DNA of 64,000 nt from Acidobacteriota bacterium (lineage in GTDB: Bacteria > Acidobacteriota > Vicinamibacteria > Vicinamibacterales > UBA2999). A program made the translations under genes and the position numbers. Within the stretch, counting starts at the first letter, position 1. Every line of letters begins with the position of its first letter. Under the pieces are notes generated by a model. It saw only the letters and a program-made list of their open reading frames with translations. It was not told the DNA's origin and did not search any database. Positions 26,273-34,637 of this stretch are shown one piece after another. The stretch lies in contig CANIBQ010000005.1 in assembly GCA_947465645.1 (NCBI GenBank), forward strand, positions 1-64,000, in the 5' to 3' direction.

Positions 26273-27160
26273 TTGACTCCCTCACGCGCAGTTCTTCTTC
26301 TGGTGCTGGCATTGGCGAGCCGGCCGGTGTCTGCGCAGGTGGATCTCAGCGGACAATGGCGTCCGATGCCCCGCAACGAGGACGGCAGCGGGATGACGGG
26401 CGACGCGGCCGGCCTGCCGATCGCGCCGAGCGCGCGATGGCGCGCCGACAGTTGGTCGCCTGAAGACTTCGACGTCGCCGAGTGGGTGTGCCGCCCGCAC
26501 ACCTGGGACTACACGCTCGAGACCATCCTCACGCAGATGCGCATCTGGGCCGAGGTCGACCAGCCCACGCAGCAGGTGATCGCCATCCGCGGACACATCA
26601 ACCAGGAAGAGCAGGAAACGACCATCTGGATGGACGGGCGCGAGCGTCCGTCCGCCCATGCGCTGCACACATGGAGCGGATTCTCGACCGGCGAGTGGGA
26701 CGGCAACACGCTCGTCGTGACGACGACGCATCTCAAGGAAGCCTACCTGCGGCGCACCGGCCTGATGCGCAGCGACCAGGCGACGGTGCGCACGCGGTGG
26801 CGGCGCATCGGCAACTATCTGCAGGCCACGGTGATCGTCTACGATCCGCTGACCATGTCCGAGCCGTACATTCGCAGCTCGATGATGTGGGCCTACGACC
26901 CGGCGTTGCCGATCCATCCGTATCCCTGCGAAGAGGCGACCGAGACCGCGGTTCCGCGGGGCGTGGTGCCGCACTTCCTTCCCGGCACGAACCCGCTCCC
27001 GGGTCTCAACCCGAAGTTCACCGACCGTTTCGGCACGCCATACCAACCCCGGCTCGGCGGCGCCGACACGATGTATCCCGACTATATTGAGAAGATGAAG
27101 GGGATGCCGAAGCCGTCAGAGCTGGCGCCGAGGGGCGCATTTGAAACCTTTGCCCAGTGA
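26273..27160 (+). CDS. secreted protein of the W-x-G-[DN]-T group
   Basis: A 295-residue exported protein with a probable TTG start (MTPSRAVLLLVLALASRPVSA signal, cleavage before QVDLSGQW). It has YTLETILTQMRIWAEVD, TIWMDGRERPSAHALHTWSGF, the core GEWDGNTLVVTTTHLKEAYLRRTG, and PYIRSSMMWAYD. It is a distant relative of 15524 and 18397, sharing TIWMDGR..PSA.A and the TTHxK motif but lacking their Cys-rich tail. Only 9 bp separate it from the DLTG gene upstream, so it closes the receptor 3 unit. Confidence 0.72.
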   Translation: MTPSRAVLLLVLALASRPVSAQVDLSGQWRPMPRNEDGSGMTGDAAGLPIAPSARWRADSWSPEDFDVAEWVCRPHTWDYTLETILTQMRIWAEVDQPTQQVIAIRGHINQEEQETTIWMDGRERPSAHALHTWSGFSTGEWDGNTLVVTTTHLKEAYLRRTGLMRSDQATVRTRWRRIGNYLQATVIVYDPLTMSEPYIRSSMMWAYDPALPIHPYPCEEATETAVPRGVVPHFLPGTNPLPGLNPKFTDRFGTPYQPRLGGADTMYPDYIEKMKGMPKPSELAPRGAFETFAQ

Positions 27161-27259
27161 CGCCCGGGTCTCCGGCGGGCTGAGTGCGGCCTGGCCCAGC
27201 CTGCCACTGGCGGCCTGGGATCGCACGTCGCTCGAGCGCGCTGCCCGCTGAGGTCGCCG

Positions 27260-27850
27260 TTACGGCAGGGTGATGCGGTCCCAGACGACGTGGCTGCTGT
27301 TCCCCTCTGCGGGGAAGTTGGTCCACGTGAGCGTCTGGCCATCCGGGGAGACGCGGTACAAGGTCCGCTCGTCGACCTCGCCCTTGACCCACCGCTCACG
27401 GAAGATCGTGTTGCGATCGATCAGCCACAGACCGGCGGTCTGGCCCAGGCCGTTCGGACCCTGGGGATCCTTGTAGATGCCCTTGCCATCGAGCTTGGCC
27501 CAGTAGGTGCGCGCTTCAGGCGTGAACACCGTGGTGTAGTCGTTCATCGTCGGCGGATAGGCATTGAAGATGGAGTGCCTGATGCCGTCGCCCTCGACCG
27601 CGAAGATCGTCGTCGCCGTCGGCTTGAAGCGCCCTGCCGCTTTCATCGACGGATCCGACCTCTCGAAGTTCATCCGCCAGGCGCCGATATGCGGCAGCTT
27701 CGATGGATCCTTCTTGTCGCCGGCGACCTTATAACCTCCGAAAAACCCGATGGCCGGCGCTTCCCCCTGGCCCAGGACCGGCGGCCCGTAGGAGAGGATC
27801 GACGCCACGATCATCGAGACCAGCGCTGGACCACATGTTGCCCTGCTCAT
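27260..27850 (-). CDS. secreted protein of unknown function
   Basis: A 196-residue exported protein (signal MSRATCGPALVSMIVASILSY). The mature part reads as a compact beta-rich domain: IGAWRMNFERSDPSMKAAGRF, FAVEGDGIRHSIFNAYPP, YWAKLDGKGIYKDPQGPNGL, WLIDRNTIFRERWVKGEV, RTLYRVSPDGQTLTWTNF. This resembles the lipocalin-like pattern of secreted proteins that begin with a GxWxLN strand, but no named family is certain. It is convergent with the receptor 3 unit and divergent from the CMD-like gene 43 bp away. Confidence 0.65.
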   Translation of the reverse strand: MSRATCGPALVSMIVASILSYGPPVLGQGEAPAIGFFGGYKVAGDKKDPSKLPHIGAWRMNFERSDPSMKAAGRFKPTATTIFAVEGDGIRHSIFNAYPPTMNDYTTVFTPEARTYWAKLDGKGIYKDPQGPNGLGQTAGLWLIDRNTIFRERWVKGEVDERTLYRVSPDGQTLTWTNFPAEGNSSHVVWDRITLP

Positions 27851-27893
27851 CCAATCATCCTTTCAGCTCACCGTGCGGAGGCGCGATGTTAGC

Positions 27894-28529
27894 ATGGCGA
27901 ATGTGCGTAGAAATGCATCTGTCCTCGCGTCCGTTGTGGTCTGTGTCCTGGGGTTGGCGGTGGTAGCCCCCGCGCAGGATCGCCTGCCGCCGATTCCCGC
28001 CGAGACGATGACGGCGGAGCAGAAGAAGGCCGTCGCCGACTTCAAGGCCGCGCGCGGGGCCGAGTTGAGCGGACCGTTCTATCCCCTGCTGCGCAGCCCA
28101 GAGGTGATGACGCGCGCGCGGGCGATGGGCGACTACCTGCGGTACAACAGCGCGCTTCCGCCGCGGCTGAGCGAGTTCGTGATTCTGCTTACGGCCAGCC
28201 AGTGGGCGCAGCAGTACGAATGGGCGATTCACCATCCGATCGCGCTGAAGGAAGGGGTCAGCCCGGAGACGGCGACGGCGATTGCCGAAGGCCGCCGGCC
28301 GGCGCGGATGAGCGACGACGAGGAGGCGTTGTACGACTTCTGCGTCGAACTGCAGCGCACGCACGCCGTCAGCGACGCCACCTATGCCCGCGCGCTTGCC
28401 AGGTTCGGCGAGCGCGGCGTCGTCGACACCGTCGGCATCGTCGGCTACTACACGATGCTGGCGATGACGCTCAATACGTTCCGTACCCCCGCGCCACCTG
28501 GCGCGACGCCAGCTCCATTCGCTCGCTGA
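27894..28529 (+). CDS. exported carboxymuconolactone decarboxylase (CMD/AhpD-fold) family protein
   Basis: A 211-residue protein with a signal peptide (MANVRRNASVLASVVVCVLG) and the all-alpha CMD fold: FYPLLRSPEVMTRARAMGDYLRYNSALPPRLSEFVILLTA, QWAQQYEWAIHHPIALKEG and DEEALYDFCVELQRTHAVSD, VVDTVGIVGYYTMLAM. The redox CxxC of AhpD-type members is absent, and Tyr-Glu-Trp-xx-His-His occupies that place, as in the gamma-carboxymuconolactone-decarboxylase-like branch. Substrate unknown. A GTG 21 nt upstream in frame is an alternative start. It is convergent with DUF4159 across a hairpin. Confidence 0.82.
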   Translation: MANVRRNASVLASVVVCVLGLAVVAPAQDRLPPIPAETMTAEQKKAVADFKAARGAELSGPFYPLLRSPEVMTRARAMGDYLRYNSALPPRLSEFVILLTASQWAQQYEWAIHHPIALKEGVSPETATAIAEGRRPARMSDDEEALYDFCVELQRTHAVSDATYARALARFGERGVVDTVGIVGYYTMLAMTLNTFRTPAPPGATPAPFAR

Positions 28530-28548
28530 GCAGACGTTCCGATCGTGG

Positions 28549-28570
28549 GGCGAGCCTTGTTGGGCTCGCC
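28549..28570. terminator. bidirectional hairpin between convergent genes
   Basis: Arms GGCGAGCC and GGCTCGCC around a 6-nt loop, placed between the ends of the CMD-like (plus) and DUF4159 (minus) genes. No clear T-run. Confidence 0.4.
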
Positions 28571-28586
28571 ACAGGAAGAGATGCTA

Positions 28587-29402
28587 TTAGTGAGTGAGTG
28601 CGTATAAGACCGCGTTGATGCCGAAGGCGTACCCGCGCGGGCTGAAGTTGTAGAAGTAGGCCGGGTCGTCGCCTTCGCGCTCCCATGCGTCGGCGATGTC
28701 GGTGTTGTGCGTCATCAGGACGATGAGCCGGCCCTCGGCATCGGTGATGCCGCGGACGTGCGGCACCGCGCTGTCGGCGCCCTGCTCGGAGGTGCCTCCC
28801 CCGGAACGGATGAAGAAGCCGATGTTCGGGATCTGCGGGATCGCTGGCACCTCGAACTGCGTCTTGAACAACGCGTGGTCGAGCGGGATGTCGAAGATCG
28901 GGTACTCGCCCGCGGGCAGTGCGTTACGAAGCTGCGAGACCCAGTGCTCCCACTGATAGGTGCCCCAGAAGTCATCCACCCAGAGGAATCCTCCCTTGAG
29001 CAGATATTGGCGGAGCTTGGCGCCCTCCGTCGTGTCGATCGAGGCATCGCCTGGGGCGGACATGATCGTGAGCGGGCACTGGAACATCTCGTCGCTGCCG
29101 AGGCGCACGAGCAGCGTGTTCGGCTGTCCGCCTGGGCGCTTGCTCACGGTGATCTTGGTGAGCTCCCCGAGCCTGATCGACAGGTTCTGATCGGCGCGCG
29201 GATAATCGGTGCGCCAGCTTCCGCCGCTGCCGTTCATCGACGGCCGATAGACCACGCGGCAGTAGTGGAAGAGTCCGTCGAAATCCGCCGGCGTCGCCAC
29301 GCGGGCGTTGAAGCCGCCGCGACGGAACTGGGCGTGGACGGTCGCCGTCGCGGCTATCGCGATCGCAGCGGCGACAAGCGTCCAGCGACGTCGGCCAATC
29401 AT
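28587..29402 (-). CDS. DUF4159 domain-containing exported protein
   Basis: A 271-residue protein with signal peptide (MIGRRRWTLVAAAIAIAATA) and the DUF4159 domain filling the rest: FHYCRVVYRP, WRTDYPRADQNLSIRLGELT, LRQYLLKGGFLWVDDFWGTYQWEHW, YPIFDIPLDHALFKTQFEV, and the C-terminal AWEREGDDPAYFYNFSPRGYAFGINAVLYALTH. DUF4159 has a glutamine-amidotransferase-like fold without known activity and is usually near gliding/BatA-type membrane genes; none of those is present here, so the local context gives no role. Confidence 0.85.
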   Translation of the reverse strand: MIGRRRWTLVAAAIAIAATATVHAQFRRGGFNARVATPADFDGLFHYCRVVYRPSMNGSGGSWRTDYPRADQNLSIRLGELTKITVSKRPGGQPNTLLVRLGSDEMFQCPLTIMSAPGDASIDTTEGAKLRQYLLKGGFLWVDDFWGTYQWEHWVSQLRNALPAGEYPIFDIPLDHALFKTQFEVPAIPQIPNIGFFIRSGGGTSEQGADSAVPHVRGITDAEGRLIVLMTHNTDIADAWEREGDDPAYFYNFSPRGYAFGINAVLYALTH

Positions 29403-29506
29403 CTCGCCACAGTCTAGCGCGCGGCCATCCGATCATGAAGGGCGCCAGGGCTCTCCGGCCCTCGGATTCCCACGCTCCGGTCGTGTGATAGCATCCCGCA
29501 ACTCCA

Positions 29507-31699
29507 ATGAACAAGGCCATTTATACCCTTCTGCTCTGCCCGATGCTGATCATGTCGGCGGGCTCGGCGCAGGCGCAGGCGGTGCAGATCGATCACGACG
29601 CGATCCGCGCGACGCGAATCGTCACGGCGGTCAAAATCAGCGAGAAGATCACGCTCGACGGGCGCCTCGATGAACGGGTGTGGGCCGAGGCGCCGGCGGC
29701 AGGGGATTTTTTTCAGAAGGTTCCTCGCAACGGCTCGCCCGCGTCAGAGCGCACCGAGGTGCGCTTTGCCTACGACGAGGACAACCTCTACATCGGCGCG
29801 ATCTGCTTCGAGTCTCAGCCGGAGAAGCGCCTGATCAAGGACCTCCGGGAGGACTTTGATTACATCGGTACCGACCTCCTGCAGATCTTCATCGACAGCC
29901 TGCATGACAGGCGCTCGGGGTTTACGTTCGTCGTGAATCCGGCCGGCGCGAGACGCGATACGCAGGTGTCCACCAACGGCGGGGGCAACCAGGACTGGGA
30001 TGGCGTCTGGGATGCCGTGGTGAGCCTGGGCGATCGCGTCTGGACCGCCGAGTTCGTCATTCCCTTCAAAACCCTCCGGTTTTCCAATGCGCCTTCGCAG
30101 GAGTGGGGCGTCAACGTGACCCGGCGGATCATGCACCTGAACGAGGAAAGCAACTGGGCCCCCGTGCCGATCAGGTTCAGCGGCAACCAGGGGGACATGG
30201 CGGGCACGCTCCGGGGCCTCGAGAACATCCGCCAGGGTCGCAACCTGAAGTTCAAGCCGTTCGCGGTGGGCGGTGGCACGCAGTTCCGCAGCGGGGCTCA
30301 GCGGCGGACGACGCGGGATGTCGACGGGGGCTTCGACGTCAAGTACAGCCTGACGCCGTCGATGACGCTCGATGCCACGTATCGCACCGACTTCGCGCAG
30401 GTCGAAGTCGATCAGCAGCAGGTGAATTTGACCCGCTTCAACCTGTTCTTTCCCGAAAAGCGCGACTTCTTCCTCGAGAACTCGGGCATCTTCCTGTTCG
30501 GCGCCGGCCCCCGCAACTTCAACCAGGCCGCGAGCAACCTGGTCCCGTTTTTCAGCCGGCGCATCGGGTTGAGCGCCGCCGGTACGCCGATTCCGATCGT
30601 CGGCGGCACGCGCGTCTCCGGGAGGCTTGGCAACAACGACGTGGGCGCCCTGGTGATGAAGACGGAGGCGCTGGGATCGACACCCTCCAATAACCATCTC
30701 GTCGGGCGCTACAAACGAAACCTCCTGAGGACCTCCTGGATCGGTGCCATCGTTACCGACCGCGAGTCCGGCGTGGCCGGCGATTACAACCGTGTGTACG
30801 GACCGGACGTGCACTTCCAGTTCTGGCAGAAGCTGGAGATCGATTCGTACGCGCTGCGCAGCGACACGCCCGGCCGGTCAGGCAACAACATGGCAAAGAA
30901 CCTCCTGACCACCTGGAAAGCCGACGAGGTCACCCTGGGGGCGGAGTACAGCGCGGTTGAGGAGAACTTCAATCCGGAGGTCGGCTTCGTGCGGCGCGGC
31001 AACATGTCGCAGTACAGCGGAGACGTCGCCTGGAACCCGCTGCTGCGCGGCAGCGACGCCATTCGCAACCTGAAGTTCGGCGCAACCGTCGATTATTTCA
31101 ACAACAACGCCACCGGGCAGCTCGAGACGCGCACCCAGGAAGCGACGACCGGCATCCAGTTCGAGAACAACGGCAACATCAACTTCGTCGTCAACCAGAC
31201 GTTCGACCGGCTGGTGAGGCCGTTTGCGATCCGCTCGGACACGGCCATCCCGGCCGGCGACTACGACTATCGCCGGTATACGGTGAGCTTCAACACCGGT
31301 AACAACCGGAAGCTGGGTCTCACGGGCAACACCAACTGGGGCGAGTTCTGGCATGGCGACAACAGGTCGTACGCCGCCGGCGTCGACTATCGGCCGAACT
31401 ACCATCTCAATCTCGATCTGAGCTACAGCCGCAACGAGGTCACGCTGCCGACCGGGGCGTTCACGACCGGCCTGGTTGGCGCGCGCGTGTTCTATGGATT
31501 CAGCCCCCGGGCGTTCTTCAACGCATTCCTGCAGTACAACGCCGACACGCACCAGGTGAGCTCGAACCTGCGGTTCAACTTCACCCACCGTCCGCTGAGC
31601 GACCTCTATCTGGTCTACAACGACCGCCGCGACACCGTGAGCGGCGAGCTCCTCGAGCGCGCCGTCATCGTCAAGGTGACCAACCTGTTCAACTTCTGA
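29507..31699 (+). CDS. CBM9-like / DUF5916 outer-membrane-associated protein
   Basis: A 730-residue exported protein (signal MNKAIYTLLLCPMLIMSAGS). Residues about 40-230 form a carbohydrate-binding-module-9-like domain: ITLDGRLDERVWAEAPAAGDF, VRFAYDEDNLYIGAICFES, DLLQIFIDSLHDRRSGFTFVVNPAGAR and WTAEFVIPFKTLRF. The remaining 500 residues are DUF5916, with KRDFFLENSGIFLFG and many alternating strands, ending in KVTNLFNF; a beta-barrel with terminal Phe is likely. CBM9-like domains bind sugar ends; the combined function is unknown. It stands alone, divergent from DUF4159. Confidence 0.87.
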   Translation: MNKAIYTLLLCPMLIMSAGSAQAQAVQIDHDAIRATRIVTAVKISEKITLDGRLDERVWAEAPAAGDFFQKVPRNGSPASERTEVRFAYDEDNLYIGAICFESQPEKRLIKDLREDFDYIGTDLLQIFIDSLHDRRSGFTFVVNPAGARRDTQVSTNGGGNQDWDGVWDAVVSLGDRVWTAEFVIPFKTLRFSNAPSQEWGVNVTRRIMHLNEESNWAPVPIRFSGNQGDMAGTLRGLENIRQGRNLKFKPFAVGGGTQFRSGAQRRTTRDVDGGFDVKYSLTPSMTLDATYRTDFAQVEVDQQQVNLTRFNLFFPEKRDFFLENSGIFLFGAGPRNFNQAASNLVPFFSRRIGLSAAGTPIPIVGGTRVSGRLGNNDVGALVMKTEALGSTPSNNHLVGRYKRNLLRTSWIGAIVTDRESGVAGDYNRVYGPDVHFQFWQKLEIDSYALRSDTPGRSGNNMAKNLLTTWKADEVTLGAEYSAVEENFNPEVGFVRRGNMSQYSGDVAWNPLLRGSDAIRNLKFGATVDYFNNNATGQLETRTQEATTGIQFENNGNINFVVNQTFDRLVRPFAIRSDTAIPAGDYDYRRYTVSFNTGNNRKLGLTGNTNWGEFWHGDNRSYAAGVDYRPNYHLNLDLSYSRNEVTLPTGAFTTGLVGARVFYGFSPRAFFNAFLQYNADTHQVSSNLRFNFTHRPLSDLYLVYNDRRDTVSGELLERAVIVKVTNLFNF

Positions 31700-31705
31700 T
31701 CCTCG

Positions 31706-31753
31706 GTCCGCCTGAAGGCGGACACTACGTACTGACAACCGACAACCGACAAC
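31706..31753. repeat. CTAC palindrome plus TGACAAC-type heptamers
   Basis: GTCCGCC/GGCGGAC around TGAA, then ACTACGTAC, then TGACAAC-CGACAAC-CGACAAC (31733-31753). The last heptamer is immediately followed by the stop codon of the minus-strand CPXCG gene. This is the same combination as at 15440-15517. Confidence 0.65.
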
Positions 31754-31933
31754 TTACTCAGATCCGTCGCCGCGCCTGACGTCCACGGACTGCTCTCCGT
31801 CGTCCCAGTAGACGGTGACCTCCCAGGGGTTGCAGCAGACCTCGCAGTCCTGCACCATCGTGCCCTGGATCTCGGGCTCGAGGTAGATCTCGACCTCTTC
31901 GCCGCAGTAGGGACAGGTGACGGAATGGTTCAT
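31754..31933 (-). CDS. CPXCG motif-containing cysteine-rich protein
   Basis: A 59-residue protein beginning MNHSVTCPYCGEEVEIYLEP, with a second pair CEVCCNPWEV and a final acidic strand. CPYCG and CEVC make a single zinc knuckle, the definition of this small family of unknown function. ATG 31933 is chosen as the last start before the domain. It lies 13 bp downstream of the permease gene and may be its operon partner. Confidence 0.8.
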   Translation of the reverse strand: MNHSVTCPYCGEEVEIYLEPEIQGTMVQDCEVCCNPWEVTVYWDDGEQSVDVRRGDGSE

Positions 31934-31946
31934 GGTGCAGGCTCTT

Positions 31947-33410
<1,464 letters not shown>

Positions 33411-33419
33411 CGTTGCTGT

Positions 33420-33473
33420 CCGGAGGCCTGAAGGCCTCCGGCTACCGATTCGTACTGAAGGCCTCCGGCTACC
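33420..33473. repeat. one complete and one half GTAG/CTAC palindrome
   Basis: Complete element CCGGAGGCC-TGAA-GGCCTCCGGCTACC at 33420-33446; after 8 bp only the right half (CTGAAGGCCTCCGGCTACC, 33455-33473) recurs, lacking its left arm. The half copy overlaps the last codons of the PreA-like gene. Confidence 0.65.
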
Positions 33474-34596
33474 GCTCCGTGCTCGCTGTTTCGGATGCGG
33501 CGTAGCCTTCAGCCTCCTCATACCCGCCGTGATAGCTCTTGGCGCCGGGCCTGCGGATCTTCGAATGCGTCACCACCCGGTCGCGCCGCAGGCCGCGGAA
33601 GTCTTCAAGCGTCTTCCACCCGTGCCGATCCATCGTCTCGGTCATGCCCGCGATCAAGTCCTTGATCACGTTCGGGCCGATCGCGTGGTCGAGCATCGCC
33701 GCGGTGCACACCTGCACCGTGCCGCAGCCGAGGAGGAAGTAGTTCAGCGCGTGCGCGAATTCGGCGACGCCGCCGATGCCAGAGAACGAGCGTTCTGGAA
33801 ACGCCTGCGTGAGCTGCGCCATCTTCGCCATCGACAACGGCAGGATGGCCGGGCCGCCAAGTCCGCCGCTCGAGACCAGGCCATCGACGTTGATCTCGAA
33901 TTCCAGCGTCTCCGGGTCGATCAGCGGCAGCGACGGAAACGTATTCGACGACACGATCGCGTCGGCCCCGCCGAGAAAGGCGCCGCGCGCCTCGACCACG
34001 ATGTCGGTCGTTGAGGGGGTGAGCTTGGCCCACACCGGAACGCGGGCGACCTGTTTCACGACTTCGGTGACGACCGAGATGAGCTCCGTGTCCTTGCCGA
34101 TATTCGACCCCATGTCCTTGCGGTCCATGTGCGGGCAGGAGAGGTTCAACTCGAGCGCGTCGGCGCCCTGGTCCTGGCATGCGGTGGCGAGCGTCTGCCA
34201 GTGGCGCAGCTCTTCATCGCTGCCCGATCCCGCCATGATCGACGCCACCAGGATCCGGCTCGGGTGCGCCTGCTTGATCCGCGCGATGCGCGGCACCCAC
34301 CAGTCGAGCGGCTTGTCGGAGATGAGCTCCCAGTTCCACGACGAGTGCAGCGCCGTGCCGGGCCGTTTTCGCATCGACAGATGCGGGGAGTCGGCCATCG
34401 AGCGCAGGAACTTGGTCTTCGGACCGTCGACGTTCACGACCGGGTGCAGCCCGATCGTCTTGGTGACCACGCCGCCCCAGCCGGCATCGAACGCCCGCAT
34501 GATGTTGGCGTCCGACTCGGTCGGAGGCGCGGACGACAGGAGAAACGGGTTCTCGAACCGGAGGCCGGTAAACGTCGTGCCGAGCTGTGGCGCCAT
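33469..34596 (-). CDS. preA: PreA-like dihydropyrimidine dehydrogenase catalytic subunit, no C-terminal ferredoxin domain
   Basis: A 375-residue FMN TIM-barrel homologous to the catalytic subunit of NAD-dependent dihydropyrimidine dehydrogenase, which reduces uracil and thymine. Visible: LRFENPFLLSSAPPTESDANI, GWGGVVTKTIGL, LNLSCPHMDRKDMGS, VWAKLTPSTTDI, and the phosphate-binding SFSGIGGVAEFAHALNYFLLGC. In the characterised PreA a two-cluster [4Fe-4S] ferredoxin domain follows; here the chain stops soon after RRPGAKSYHGGYEEAEG with no CxxC motif, and the end overlaps a palindrome. The electron partner PreT is not in the window. Divergent from mmsA. Confidence 0.85.
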   Translation of the reverse strand: MAPQLGTTFTGLRFENPFLLSSAPPTESDANIMRAFDAGWGGVVTKTIGLHPVVNVDGPKTKFLRSMADSPHLSMRKRPGTALHSSWNWELISDKPLDWWVPRIARIKQAHPSRILVASIMAGSGSDEELRHWQTLATACQDQGADALELNLSCPHMDRKDMGSNIGKDTELISVVTEVVKQVARVPVWAKLTPSTTDIVVEARGAFLGGADAIVSSNTFPSLPLIDPETLEFEINVDGLVSSGGLGGPAILPLSMAKMAQLTQAFPERSFSGIGGVAEFAHALNYFLLGCGTVQVCTAAMLDHAIGPNVIKDLIAGMTETMDRHGWKTLEDFRGLRRDRVVTHSKIRRPGAKSYHGGYEEAEGYAASETASTER

Positions 34597-34618
34597 GGTC
34601 TACCTCGGGAAAGCGCTG

Positions 34619-34637
34619 ACTATAGCACCACTATAAT
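34619..34637. promoter_or_regulatory. ACTATA direct repeat in the preA-mmsA divergent gap
   Basis: The two divergent genes are 39 bp apart. Within the gap ACTATA occurs at 34619-34624 and 34630-34635, exactly 11 bp apart, and the second copy is part of TATAAT (34632-34637) touching the mmsA start. This could be an operator on one face of the helix together with overlapping -10 elements, but no -35 is clear. Confidence 0.35.
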
